From contig CM065322.1 of assembly GCA_033032175.1 (NCBI GenBank), positions 434,001 to 498,000 of the forward strand: DNA of 64,000 bases, given 5' to 3'. Under the pieces are notes generated by a model. It was not told the DNA's origin. It did not search any database and worked only from the letters and a program-made list of their open reading frames with translations. The stretch's first letter is position 1. Every line of letters begins with the position of its first letter. The position numbers and the translations under genes are program-made. Positions 33,630 through 46,735 of the stretch are shown here, piece after piece. This stretch comes from Saturnia japonica (lineage: Eukaryota > Arthropoda > Insecta > Lepidoptera > Saturniidae).

Positions 33630-35726
33630 TTATCCGTATGCTGCTATTATGACATTTTTAATTTTACACTTTTCTTTAAAAAGAATGCATGTTCATGATA
33701 TGATAATTGACCTGTTTTTAGCCTTCAGAAGTATAAAAAGCACATTCTTGATCAAATACAACGATTTTTCAACAAATAAATTAGGTTTTCCACGTCTACC
33801 ATAGACTTATAACTCTCTCTTCTCTTTTATATTCGTTCACATAATTTCAAAGTTCTTAACATTAGATCAATAATATACACATACATATCTTCATTTCGAA
33901 ATCAATTATAATAAGCTAGAGGTAACCACCATAATACGTAGAGACAATTAACCCGAAGGCGACACGATGCGATGCTATACGCGTACAGTCAGTACAGTGT
34001 CGCAGCAAGCAGGGTAAAAGCGGCAATGTGCGACACACGGGCCGCGCGACATAATCCGATTACACAGATTGAAAAGTCAATCACTTAGCCGCGCGGCGCA
34101 GTCAAACGATACGCTCTATTACCGGGAATTAATCGTGCGCGGACGTACCGAAGCATAGAATTTGTTTTTGTTGTAATAGTTTATCCGTTATCAAAACTAG
34201 TGAGTCATGTTGTGAATTTTTGTGGACTTGAATCGTGATTGATTGTTTTTATTCAGTTTATTAAAATTTCTCTTGTGCGAATAAGTACTTGAATTCTATG
34301 TTTCTTGTTTGCAAAGACGTTTTCTATTCTATCCGTTATCGTTTTACGTTGCATAAAAATTGCTTATTTATTATTATGTTTTGGCAATTCGATAGCAGAA
34401 TTTGAATAAATACATGTCGTTATTGTGGATGATTTTGTTGTTTTCAAAATTTTTACATTAACGATAATTCCATTAATCATATCATATCAGTTGCTTATAA
34501 TATATGCTGTGTTATCTCTATTGCTTGATATTGTTTTGTATGATAAAATATAACAATTACTTGTACGTTCTATGACTCTGTATTAGCCTCAGAGTATGGT
34601 TAATAATAATTGAAAAATAAAATGATTACATGCAGACTGCAAATAATTTAGTTTAACGTCTTGTACATATGTATTTGGTTTGTACAATTTTTTAATTATT
34701 TTGTATATATGGTATTATAAATTAGCCTGAGATTATCTAAAGAAAATGAACTGGCATAGTGCAGTTGTCTACAAGCCTATAGGGAAAAAATATTCCTTTT
34801 CAATAACTGCTTGCCCTATATAAACTTATTCATAAGAAAACTTTAACAATTTACGCTTCTTTTAATACACCTTGATAATAAAATATACTGATGATATTAA
34901 CTACTGTACAGTCAACTAAACACGAGTGCGTATTTCAATTAAGCCAAACACATAAAATAGGCGTAAAAAGGCACAGTTTTATATCGAACTAATTAGGGTG
35001 CGTGGCCCCTCGGGTAAGCGGTCGCTAAACGTCGGGGGCGCCGGTTGTGGGGCTCATGTCACGCCGCGCCGCGCGTCGGGGGACGACGACAGCGACGCTC
35101 ACCCTACCAAACTTGCGGTCATGGGTGCTTAGCGATATTTTAGTAAAAGTTTATTGAATTTTTTTTATTCAATCCCATTATTTATTATATGTGAACAATA
35201 GAATTGTGGTTTTAATCGAATCCTTCGATCAAAGTCACAACTGTGTATTACATAGGTATATCCATCGTTAATAACACAAGCTTAGACAAATATTATTTTG
35301 ATGATAAGTAATTTATATTTTCTGAACAAATAAACATACTTACTTGTATTATGAAATATGTTTTCAATGTTACACAAGTGTAATGTCGTCAAATAAATTG
35401 TTACACCCTAAAAGTAAGAAACAGTTTAACAATCTTGCTCCATCAGTTCGCGTATAGTTTAACGATGTAACATATAAAAGCAACAAATATAAGTCATAGT
35501 GAATGCTCCCGATACATCACATCCATTTATATCATTATGTTCGGTTGATTTCCTTCGCGAAGTTTCACCATTTGCCTGCGCAATGACTCCTTGTAGCGTG
35601 TTAGGCTGACTGCATATATAATATACACTCAACTGTCGCGTGATATTTATTCACCAATTTTTATTATAGGTATATTAGAATACTAAGATAATTACTTTAG
35701 CATAGTTTTAGTCAATCCTAACAACA
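33630..35726. other. HGTX intron, AT-rich with two GC-rich patches
   Basis: No exon found. The patch 33930-34160 is CpG-rich and carries a paired homeodomain site at 34052-34062. The patch 34990-35120 is also GC-rich (GTCGGGGGCGCCGG, CGCCGCGCCGCGCGTC). Both are candidate regulatory elements by composition only. Confidence 0.5.
34052..34062. promoter_or_regulatory. Palindromic K50 homeodomain site TAATCCGATTA
   Basis: Two TAATC half-sites face each other with 3-bp spacing, the P3 arrangement preferred by paired-class homeodomains with Lys50 (Otd/Bcd-type specificity). It is in a CpG-rich island of the HGTX intron. Function is inferred. Confidence 0.35.
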
Positions 35727-35795
35727 CGCTCGTAGCCTAGCGGTCGTAAGCGTGATTGCTATGGTCTAAGTCCTAGGTTCTAATTCTCGCCGGCT
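35727..35795 (+). mobile_element. SINE family 1, head fragment
   Basis: A tRNA-like head with CGTAGCCTAGCGGTCGTAAG and a decayed B box GGTTCTAATTCTC. The body is missing; a T-rich stretch follows. Confidence 0.7.
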
Positions 35796-38579
35796 TCCCT
35801 TTCTCTCTTTCATTTGGTTTTTCTTTTTTTTATTAGTTTAAGGGTTCACTTCTGTCGAGCGTCCCGAAGCGCCCACTTGTTTTTTGTTAATACATATAAA
35901 AAAAAGGTTTTCATAAAGAAACAAGGATTTTAAGTTATATACTATTGAGCTAGTGAAATAGTTCAAAATTTTTAAATATCATTTATTTACACGTCCAGCC
36001 ATTTGCCTCGTACCAAATCTTACCTATTTAGATGATTTTTTTTTTGTTGGATAGGGAACAGCTCAAGGGTAGTCCCATTTTAATTTCATTGGCATTGGAC
36101 CTTCAACTTCAAGGGTACATAAGGGAATTCTTCAAAATCTTTGGAGTGGGTATTTTTTTGTTAAAAACTGACTTATACTGCATGTATTTACGATAATTAA
36201 ACAAACTTTTTAAATTATTGATGATTTATTTTAAGTAAAAAAAGAAAGTCGTATTATTAAATAATTATCGTACATAGCCAAATGAAAGTTATTTTGGTTG
36301 TTTATTAAGTTATCACGTCGCAAACAACTTCGCGATTGTACCACACCATTTACTTATTAATATGCTTATCATTGCTTTATATTATTTTAACCACCATATC
36401 TTCAACAACAGAACAATGGGTGAAAAAACACATCAATGTAAAATGAAAAACTATATTAAGTTAATATAAGGCAACAATTTAGTTTCGGTGTGTGTAACCA
36501 GCCTATATTCTTTAATGTAACGCGTCACTTAGTGTAATACAATTCAGACCCCAATATTAAACGGTTCCACGTTTCTACGATACGAGACAGTCTCACATCT
36601 GAAGGGTGGATGTGGATCTGGACGTGGATGTCACGCTTCACCGGACATCGGTTTGACAATGTTTCACTTATTATTACTCGGGTACTTAATACTTCATAAC
36701 GTTAATGGAGTAGGTAGATATGGTAATTGGTTTAAGTTTAGTTCTGTGTTTTGATCTTCATATGAGGGTAGTATGTATTACCAACTCCTTTGGTAAAGAA
36801 AAATATTATCTATCTAGGCAGATTCTAGAAAATTCATTCAAATTTTTCTCAATATTAATATAAGCCGATTGATTATTGCATAACAAAACCCTGCTGTAGT
36901 ACGGAAGATCCAGTTGAAATAAATAAAAAAATTAACGGCATCTACGCCGCAGTTTTAATGGGTGCACCGACAAATCCTTCTATACAAAATGGGTACTAAT
37001 CTTAACAATACTAAGTACGCGTCGACCAACAAATGAGGCCTTTCACAAAGCTCAAAACCCATACTGCTAAGGGGCTCAATTACCCTGCAAACTGATCAAT
37101 AGCAACTCTGCAAGGGTTTTTCGACTTTACGCATTGGAATTAAAAGCCTAGTCGAACGTCTACGTAAATTTGTACAGTTCTTTCAATTCCCCTGTATGGG
37201 TGTCATACCTCGTTTGGCATTCGATAGAATTAATCCATAGGGAAGATTAACTTTAGGAGGGTTGTGTATTTGCACGCTCTGTTTAGGGTTGTCAAATTGT
37301 GGAAATATATTGTAGTTATTTTAGTATATCAAATTTAATGAAATACAATAAATGCGGCTTGAACCAAATCCTTAAATCATATTTAAATCGATAAAATAGA
37401 TTTAAAATTGACAGTTACAGACATTTTGCTAAACTGAATTTAAGCTAAAACTTCATTTAAAATATTTTGGTGCAAGTCGTCCTTAATATCTTTCAGTGCA
37501 CATCTGTTTGCTTTATTAAACTATAATTATCCCTAAATTTAAAAGGTCAGTTTAGTTTACGAGGTTCGTTAATATAGTTTCTGACCTTCTCCGGACTTGG
37601 GAAATATAATTAGTCTCTTATAATCTAAATAAAATTATGACAGTGGTATATAAAATAAAACAGTAATTAAAATATATTACGAATTTAACAACTCAACTAT
37701 CTAAACTGAACTTCATTTGTATAAAAGTAATAATGGAAATTAAAATAAAATAAGCTTAAGTGACAGCCCTGAGTACTATTTTCTGTATGACGTGTATGCA
37801 GCGCTGCATCGCGGCATCGGTGCGGTGCTTACAGAACTCGTAATGCAATTAATTGTTCACTCACGATTGTTTATTTAATAACTATATATTATAATTTATT
37901 ACAGTTGAACTGTTTATCGAATGCAAAACTTCATTACCGTATGTTATTTACATCATACTGTTTCAAAGCCTTATAAAGTAGATTCGCGCGTTGACTGAAC
38001 AAGCTAGATTCTATTTGCACCAATTACAATGTATTGGAAGTGCCAATATATTCAGTGTTGCCAAATAATTGATTTAAAATACTGTATAGGGAAATAAACC
38101 ATAAAACATCACCTAGTGTAAGAATTTATGATCTATCTTTGTTCCGTCACTATAAGTTTTTTTATATGTCGGATTCGTTTTTAACAACGTTTTTTAAAGT
38201 AGTTTAACATTTTTTAAATATATTTTTGTGTGTATTTCTGTATGATCTATCTTTTGCTTTGAAAATCAAGTAGTCAGGTCATAGAAAAAAATTGTTAAAT
38301 TTCGTTAAGTGTTAATTTGTTTAATTTCGTTAAAATATTCAAATGAAATATGATGTGAAACGATGACATGATCGAAAATTTTTGGATACTACAATTAGAG
38401 ATGAACTGGCTTACAAGTACTTACTTCTGCTGGGATTTAGTGAAGGTTTGTAGCGACGGTAGTTAGACGGTAGTGTTCGAACACTGCGTTAATCGACGAG
38501 GATTTAAGACTTGCTTGAGCTTTTGGTGAAGGTAAACACCGTGATGAAAGTATAGAATGGTTGTAGAGTATTAATTTCT
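35796..38579. other. Gene-free stretch, probable HGTX intron
   Basis: Mostly AT-rich. GGATGT-type hexamers recur four times at about 36607-36630. A more complex segment at 36920-37270 has no recognised motif. No exon, RNA gene or element could be supported. Confidence 0.45.
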
Positions 38580-38740
38580 AATGCCAGCCTAACTAGCTAC
38601 CGCTCTCGAGTGGAAATTTTGTCTGCAAATATCTTATAGGTGAATTCAAGTAGCTGCAGTTTTAAGCTAGTCTCTTTGGGCTTAGCGTGTTACCATCTTC
38701 GGTCACATTGTCTTTAAAACAGATAAAATTGTTGTCAAAC
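38580..38740 (+). mobile_element. SINE family 2, degraded 3' part
   Basis: Blocks CTAGCTACCGCTCTCGAGTG and CTTAGCGTGTTACCATCTTC match the trailing half of the SINE-2 copy at 19079-19415. The head is not recognisable. Confidence 0.5.
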
Positions 38741-41700
38741 GCTAAAGAGTAAATAAAACTTATTTTACAATCTAACCAACGAAATTATTACACAGTACCT
38801 TTTATTAAGAACTGTGGTAATCTAAAAACCATTGGATTCCAAAAGGGCACAAGCCCAACTTGTACCATTATGGTATGGACGCACTACACACTACTACAAT
38901 ATTTTCTTTTACCGCAAGCTCAATCTAAGTTCAAAAAACGAACTCATATCGCTTAGCATAGCGCCGAGTGTGATAGAACTAAGCCATAACCACCTTGAAA
39001 AGATATTTACAGTGCTCCTCGTACATAAATGATATGAAATAGTATAGTGATATAGCTAAGCCGATAATCCGTCCTGCGCCGAACTATCCCAACTTTTACT
39101 GCTAATATTAACCATGATATATTGATGGTCATAATATAAGTACAGGTAAAGGCGTATCGCCTACGATTTACAATAAAATAAAGATATATTATTATACATT
39201 AGAATTTTCTGTTTACCAGCTTTTATAAACCTTTCTCTTAATGAGAAAATGCGGAATCAAAACAACAATACAGACATAATATTATGTTGTAGGTGATCTA
39301 CATTTTGTAACATACAATGAAGGTGTTTTTATTATCTTAATTAGCTTGGCATTTGATTTGATTTGATGGGTCTTGCTGTGAAGTAGAGTTTTCGGAACAC
39401 GTCGATAGGTGACTCACTAAAGATGATGTGGTAAGGCACAACAATAATTGTGTTCAACTGAATCGCAAATACCATACACCAGGAATGCATGCACTCACGT
39501 CCCAGGATCAGATGGTGTATATCCAGTAATTAAGCAGGGTGTTAAGGATCCGTACCAAACAGGGATACAAACTCCATGCACATTGCAATAAACTCGTCAC
39601 AGTGACTCTCTTTTGTTTTGTCGCGTTTTGGTCTCAGGTAGTAAACATTCAGTTGCAGAAAGACTTGCACACCGGCATGATACCGACGATTGCCGATAGA
39701 TTTTCGATCTTTCGGCTATCGCCGGTGTTTTTTGTTTTTACTGTGTACTATCAGGCACAGTGCAGTTACTATCTCGTGCTATAATAAAAAAAGGATTTTA
39801 ATTATAGGAAGGTAGGTAGTTAGCTAGCTGTACACTTGAAAATACTCTACCAGTATGTGAGCAAGAGACTAAGTCACCAAAAAATTTTCATATTAATCTT
39901 TGATCAAAAGGATTCAAACACAAGTCACGTGTGTTTTCAGCGAAAAGCGGATAATAACAATTTAATTTTTTTTTATATTAAAATCTGCTTTTAAGTTTTA
40001 CGATATGCTATATATCTGAACATGCAACTAAGATTTTACTGCCCGTCATAATTCCATCATGATATTAAAATGCAAACCAGTGTATAGTTACCATTACGTT
40101 TTACAACCGCTGTTAACAACGATACAGTCGTTTCGGCCAGAGTTGAATTATTCCCACACCGCACTCAACGTTCTGATATAAACTCCTTGTAAAATCAAAT
40201 TATTGAATTTATATCTAAAATATATCTTTGGTATAACATAGACGTCTCAGAAACCTAAGCAACTTGCAGTGCAAATTTTAACCACCAAAAGAGCAATTTG
40301 TATATTCGATATTGTTACATTATTTTATTTATTTCCTTGGATTCTACAATTATTCAGAGAAGAAAGTCGTGTTACTATTTTTCCAGCGTATTACGAGCAA
40401 CTTAATGTTCTTTGGTGTCGGCGACCACTGTTAAATACGATTTCTCTTTTACAGGCAAGGCTATTATAATCATTCATACATATAAAGGATATTACTCAAA
40501 TTAAGATGTGAAGCTATTTCAGTTTATCGAAAGTAATTCAAAAAAAGTTACAAAGGTAAATAATGTATTTAATTGGCAACACAAACGTTACAAAAATGGA
40601 GCGTCAAAACCGTTAAAGCGAAATCCTATTACGTCGCATAATCTGCTACTCAATAAAACCTATTTTGTTTACAGCCCCTAAATAAAAGGAGAGAGGGTCC
40701 CTAATGACGTCAAAGATAAGATAAACGACAGTTTAAAATCATGTAGATGACTATTTATTGTAAACCGTCGAGAGTAATCCAGGGTTGCCAGTAAAAAAAT
40801 GTTTGTATAGTATGTTTTGCTATAACCTATCAATAATTTGATTTCTAAAATCAAGCGAATTTGCCAGTAAATTTAAACTTATAACTTAACTTAATTTTAA
40901 CTTACTTTAAATTTTATCTCCTACATAATTTTGCAAGAACCACGGCAAAACCCAGTAAATTAATAATTCCATAACTAATTAAGCTCGTCATACTGATCAA
41001 GAAAATTATAATATATTATAGTGAAAGTTGCACGTTGAAATAATTGAATCTAAATTAGCAAAACGTGACACAATGCATCGTAGCAATTTACTTTAACAGG
41101 ATTTTTAGCTTATGCATATGGTTTTTATGATCCAATCGAACTAGATTACAAAGAACGTAATTTATATCCAATAAAAAATATTAATTTTTCTTTGTTTAGC
41201 CAACCGATCCTCTGGATTTAAAAGTATTATGAACCGAGGACGTTTTCATATGCCAGAGCATTCACACCAAATTCTTAGTAAATTATACTTCCACTAAAAG
41301 TCTCGATGGACTATTTGATGGTAGTCTGAAAAGAAATATTAAATGTCTATGTTTCATTTGGTTGTACTCGTTCTTCTTGCATCATTTTTTACCGACATCA
41401 GGTTTCTTCAATTGAAACTTTAAAATAATTTTACTGATTTAAATTTAATTAGACAATAAAATGATAGTTATAGCGAATGGCGATAGTAATGTATGTAATT
41501 GCAATTCGAAGAAATAACATTTTTACTAACACGTAAATTTTGCACACTTGGCGTAAAAGTATTTTTCAATTCGAAGCTGGCAACCCCACATTGTTTTTGA
41601 ATGGCGCGTGGGGTAAGTGAACACACTGGAGCATATTAAGTTATTTTGATGGATGACACTATAATTTAATATTAATGTGTTTTGATAAAACGATTTTATG

Positions 41701-42041
41701 AATGCAAATTTTTTATAGTGAACAATTTTTAATCTATTTTTTATCATAATTGATATAGTATTTAAGAATTGAGATCGAGCGTGAAAAATTACGTTTTAGG
41801 GAATACAGATGAGTGTTTTGATTTTTCAAGACAGTTTTTTAAATATATTCTAGAATGAATATTCACTTTTGTTTCATTGCGACATCAGTTCCCACAAGTC
41901 CATTACAGGGCATAGGTCACTTCCAAGTTTTCCTTAATAGGTATAGTTGAATCCTGGATTTACTCATCTGGTAATTTTCCAGTAGCTTTTATTACAATTT
42001 TTTTTTCATAATTTCGAAGGCGGGAATGCGTTATCTTTTTA
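38741..42041. other. Gene-free stretch with one hairpin before a T-run
   Basis: AT-rich DNA; small open frames show no domain. A nested hairpin at 39670-39727 is followed by a T-rich run. Nothing else was recognised. Confidence 0.45.
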
Positions 42042-42535
42042 TCTATACAATTAATAAAATTGAAGTGTCTATTTGTAATATCAAAATACCAGCTATTTAC
42101 TAAATGCATATGAAAGTATATACGTTACTACAATAAAAACCAATTTTAATTTTTTTTGTCGGTTTGTCTGTTTGTTCCTTGTAATCTCCGAAACGGTTGG
42201 ACCTATTTTAACGGGACTTTCATTGATAGATAGCTGACTTTATAGGGAGTAACATAGAATACTTTTATTTTGTGAAAAATATTAGGGTTCCGCTCAAATA
42301 AAACAATACTGGTCATAGTAAATCAATTCGGGCGATTAAATGGGCGCTGAGTAATCCATAAGTGATATAGCAAATTAATGTACTAAATAATAATTGTAGA
42401 CATTTAAAAAACCTACAAAAAAGTCTTCTAAGAAACACACACGTAAATTTTTCTCTTTAAAATAGCCGGGAGCAGGAGAGGAACATTCGTGCAGGCATTC
42501 TGTATCCATGTGAGTGAAGCTGTGAGCACAGCTAG
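42042..42535 (+). mobile_element. Non-autonomous Helitron, family B, full-length copy
   Basis: It starts with TC at 42042-42043 after A and ends with CTAG at 42532-42535 before T. The segment before the end (GTGAGTGAAGCTGTGAGC) is a decayed form of the GC-rich subterminal hairpin seen in lepidopteran Helitrons. No coding capacity. A second full-length copy, inverted, is at 43388-43906. Confidence 0.85.
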
Positions 42536-43387
42536 TATTTAATAAAAATACCATACAAGCTTGTTACGTATCGATTAGTGGTTAGTTTTATCAACGGTGG
42601 ATATATGTATATGGAGAAAAATTTTCATTTAAAATCTTTAGACACCCCAGTGAGTGTTACATGTAGGTAATTAAATGTTTTGTACAGAGAAAGATGTAGC
42701 ATTTATACACGATCGACTCTATAAACAGGGTGAAACATTTGTCATAGTTCTATGTTGCTTGCACTCGCAAAAGTATTTCTACTATATGTGATTGAACTTA
42801 AAAAAAAAAACAAATATAAATTTTATAATCCTACCGGGAATCAAAGTACTAGGTAAAAATTTTACCAGTCAATGGAGGAGTTCATAACAATAATGTTATT
42901 CTAAAACAAAACTAATTGTGTACGGAATTTATCTAACTTTTACAAATGTTATAATTCATTGGCGATAAATAAGGGATTGTTAGCGATTGTTAAGATTACT
43001 ACCGAACCCTTAAACTGGTCGTTAACGCGGGCCAATCAATTAGGGTTCTGTACACGGGGGTGGGGAGCCGCCCACGAGAAGTACCACCTTATCCACGTAT
43101 GGGGACGCGTAGGTTGTTCCTTACCATTGGTATATAATAAGTTAATAACTTACCTACTCGAACAGCTATTGCAAACGAAAGCGCGTGGTAACCAAATTAG
43201 AAATACTTCAGCTCCATTGAAATTAACAAACACGGATTACTGAACAACGATTAAAAAGTCCGATTACAAAGTCTTAACAAATACGATATGAGTTGCAATT
43301 ATAATATAAAATTTGGTATTTGATACAAGTTACCTTCATATGAATACAAATTAAAACATTTCAATATGAACACACTGTTATGTTAAA
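42536..43387. other. Spacer between two inverted Helitron-B copies, with a complex patch
   Basis: The segment 42960-43210 has CpG and higher complexity (GGCCAATCAATTAGGG, GGGGTGGGGAGCCGCCCACG). A 94-codon frame through it starts with TTG and has no known domain, so a regulatory patch is likelier than a gene. Confidence 0.45.
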
Positions 43388-43906
43388 CTAGCTGTGTCCG
43401 CAGCTTCGCTCACGTGGACTACAGAATGCCCGCGCGAATCTTGCTCCCCCGCTCTCGGCTATTTTAAAGACTGAAATGCTTATTGTTGATGTTCCTTAGA
43501 AGATAGACGTATACCCATGGCGGTTTTTTGTAGGTTTTTTTAATGTCTACAATTATTTAGTACATTAATTTGCTATATCTTTTATGGTTTACTCATCGTA
43601 AGCCATTTAAGCGACGAAATGATTCACCTTGACCAGTCTTTTTTTTATTTGTACGAAACACTAATTTTTTTCCTAAACTAAAAGTAGTCTCAGTTACTCC
43701 CTATAAATTCGGCTATCTACCAGTGAAAATCCTGTCAAAATCGGTCCAACCGTTTCAGAGATTATCTGGAACAAACAGACAGACAGACAAGATTTTTCAA
43801 AATGGGTTTTTTGTTATGGCTATGGTATATACTTTTATATGCATTTAGTAAAAAGCTGTTATTGTGACATTACAAACAGACACTTCAATTTTATTAATTG
43901 TATAGA
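43388..43906 (-). mobile_element. Non-autonomous Helitron, family B, full-length inverted copy
   Basis: On the - strand the 5' TC is at 43906-43905 after A, and the 3' CTAG is at 43391-43388 followed by T. The body aligns with 42042-42535. The GC-rich stretch GAGCGAAGCTGCGG lies just before the 3' end. Confidence 0.85.
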
Positions 43907-44121
43907 TGGGAAACCAGTGAACTGTCGAGCCAAGTTTCAATAAAGAAGGGCAGCAGACGTACAGACGTATGCAAACACTTTTTACTTAAAAAATGCTGTT
44001 TCATTAATGTGGCTTATTATAACTTTATAACACATTGCTGTGGATGTGTAGAGCTCACAATGAACGTAGTGAGGACTTAGATTTATATTTAACTGTAATA
44101 GTATATGTCTATCTTGTAAGA

Positions 44122-44220
44122 AACACCTACAAAAATTTTTTTTTTTTTTATAAAAAGCCGGGAGCGGGGGAGCGGGATTCGTGCGTGTGTGCGATCGATG
44201 GCATTATGCAGTCCACGTGA
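44122..44220 (+). mobile_element. Helitron family B, 3' fragment
   Basis: The blocks CACCTACAAAAA, AAAGCCGGGAGCGGGGGAGC and CATTATGCAGTCCACGTGA match the last 120 bp of the family-B copies. The terminal CTAG is lost. Confidence 0.75.
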
Positions 44221-45589
44221 AAATAAAATATCGATTAACAAATCTATGAGTGAAATATTTGGTTTCTTTGTTCTACTTTGTATAAACATTCGCTTGATGG
44301 TAGGTCGTGATAATTATTTGCTACACCATACACCAGGTGTACTTAGGCGTGTCCGTCCGGATCAGTCGACGTATACAACTATTTCTTTTTTATATCTCTG
44401 TAATACCAATGTTTTTTAATTGGACTGTACATACATTCAGACATAGTTCAATTACTTTGCATCGCTATATAAAAAAACACTGTTAAAGTGCCCTATACTC
44501 GGTGAGATTTGAACCGCCTCCTCCTGGGAAGACGCCTTCATATTGAAAACTTTATTTATAGTAATTATTGTAATTAATAATGAACTAGGGCACACACAGA
44601 TGGCTTTATCGACCGAATCGATTCAGTTGAACCCGCGTCGAACTAATGACCGGCAATTAACGGCCGATCTCGCTTGTCATCGGTTCAATCGATTGATAAC
44701 TCACAAATAAACCCGGACGAATATGAAAATCGACTCTGCGTCGATAATACTTAAGTTTAAATTCGATTTGATTGTACAAGCGCGTCCCGTCATAGCGGCC
44801 GCCTGTCGGATAGATTTAGCCAGGGATTCCAGGCGGATATGTCGCCCGCTGGTGTGTCAATATGACATCGAATTTGTCGCTAAACAAAACAGTTTAGATT
44901 TGTTTGATAAATATCAATAGCGTCAGTGATATATAAGAGACCAGCGGAATGCCCGCGGCTCCGCGCGCGTTTATAGTTACGCAGTAGTTATTTACATCCC
45001 GTAATTTTATTGTTACCCATTAATTAATATGCCGTATCAATTGAGGAATGGCGTGTATTTCCCGTGTACAATTTTCATCAAATAATTCTTTTTATTTCTT
45101 TCTTACCAAAAGCATAAATATGAATATCCATAATTTGAGTCATGACGGGTTCTTCAAACAAACTTTCATCCAAGATTTATTTTCACCATATGTGGAATAA
45201 TACAATGTAATAATTATAGCAAAACTGTATAATCCAGATAATTTACAATAGGTATATCGCTTAGAATATATAAACTCCCGCGAGGCGCGACTGACAGCGC
45301 ACGTCATATTTCAATCATAAAATAAAACAGTAATTATGCCGTACTGCGTAGTTAAAGTTTTAAAACACTTCAGCCAATCTTAAAATGAATACTAAACTCT
45401 CATTTCATAGGTAATTATTAGAAATATAATACATTTCTTTTTACACATTATTATACACAATGCCATTAAATCAACAAACCAGTTGCCATTGACAACGATT
45501 TCATTTCATAATTACTGCACATACGCATAATAAATCAACAAACCGGTTGGCGTGGCAGCCGACATTACCGCGCATGCGCTTTGATGTTC
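44221..45589. other. Gene-free stretch with a complex, possibly regulatory block
   Basis: The block 44590-44960 is balanced in base composition and has many homeodomain- and forkhead-like words (AATCGATTGAT, CAAATAAAC, CTAAACAAAAC). No domain is encoded. A tRNA B-box-like word on the - strand near 44505 has no partner A box. At 45475 and 45532 the words AATCAACAAACC repeat. Confidence 0.45.
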
Positions 45590-45782
45590 CCATATTTTGT
45601 TCTTACAAACTTTCATCCCCTATTTTCTACCCTTAAAAGTTATATTTTCGCTACAAAAAGTATCCTATGTCCTTTTTTAAGGTCCAATCTATCTCTATAC
45701 CAAAATACATCAAAATTGGTTCAGCGGTTTAGGCGTGAAAATGTAACATACAGAGTTACTTTCGCATTTATAATATTAGTAT
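45590..45782 (+). repeat. Dispersed lepidopteran repeat D2
   Basis: It contains the block GGTTCAGCGGTTTAGGCGTG, GTAACATACAGAGTTAC and the end TTTCGCATTTATAATATTAG, a combination I recognise as a very common lepidopteran repeat 3' end. The class (LINE tail or other) is not clear from one copy. Confidence 0.6.
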
Positions 45783-45870
45783 CGATTTTTCATTTTCGAA
45801 CTTGTTTGTGTACTATATATGTTTGACTACATTTATATTTTGGCAATAAGAATAAGTAAACAAATTTATA

Positions 45871-46110
45871 AGGCGAGTTTGAAAGGGAAAGTTAGAAGAT
45901 GAAGGCCTAGACGAACGTTCCTCGATCAAATCGGGGACGTTCTGAAGAAAGGTCAGGTCAAGAGTACTCTAAACCGAGGAGCATGCATGAAAAGTTTGAT
46001 GAATGTTGGAGAAACGAAAGATGTAGGATCGTAGCAAGTGAATGGACGTGTTATTTGCTTACCCCATTGGGAGAGAGGGGAGAACCATCTCTCTGTATGA
46101 ATATTTCTTT
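45871..46110 (+). pseudogene. LINE ORF C-terminal fragment
   Basis: Translation with one stop reads a basic patch, then RTFLDQIGDVLKKGQVKSTL, NRGACMKSLMNV and a short tail. This is the usual end of an insect LINE polyprotein (arginine-rich, then FLDQI). The 5' part is missing. Confidence 0.7.
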
Positions 46111-46144
46111 TATTGTATGTTTTTATTCTTTATAATTATATTTT

Positions 46145-46352
46145 AGCGTTTGGTCACAATCTCATCTGATGTTAAGCGACGTTGTGGTCCAAGGTGGTAA
46201 TATGGTAGCTAGCCCGTCCAATATTAAAACCTACTACCTAGCTATGGTTTCATAACGATGTTTTCCTTCACTAAAAGCTTAGGTTCATTGCAGGGATTCG
46301 AACTCATGTCGATAGACGCGTTGTCTGTACGCTACCACTCTACCACCACTGC
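46145..46352 (-). mobile_element. SINE family 2
   Basis: On the plus strand it reads GCGTTTGGTCACAATCTCAT, TTCATAACGATGTTTTCC, then GCAGGGATTCGAACTC (B box complement) and CTCTACCACCACTGC (head). It is well preserved over its whole length. Confidence 0.85.
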
Positions 46353-46572
46353 TTTTAAAGTGTGCTTTTATTGAAATTTAAAACGACTTTCAGTTGCGTT
46401 ATCTTTTAAATTACTTCCGCTAGATATTTAGGTACCGACAGTGCTTAAAATCACATCTAAATGAAACAACATGATTACACATTTAAATTAATGAAGTTGA
46501 TATTTTGGTTTGCTTTATTAAAACTCCCCGTATGATGCAACTCTATGTAATTTTCGACATTTTGTTTATTAA
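46353..46572. other. AT-rich spacer
   Basis: Nothing recognised. Confidence 0.4.
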
Positions 46573-46735
46573 TCTAATACTATTAAGTGAGAAATTTTTG
46601 TGTGTATATATGTAACATATATGTGTAATTGGTTTCTCGGAAAGGGCTCCAACGATATCGATGGAATTTTGTATTTAGTTAATGGTTTACATTCCAAGTT
46701 CCAAGCAGCTTAGTCGCCCAGATATTATTATTTAT
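46573..46735. repeat. Dispersed repeat D1, copy 2
   Basis: It starts TCTAATACTATTAAGTGAG after an A, and matches 1-175. The TC start after A would fit a Helitron 5' end, but no 3' end was found. Confidence 0.6.

Noticed and set aside
42959..43243. 94-codon open frame
   Set aside because: It starts with TTG and has no recognisable domain or homologous block; composition suggests a regulatory patch.
44480..44540. tRNA B-box-like word on the - strand
   Set aside because: No partner A box and no family body around it.
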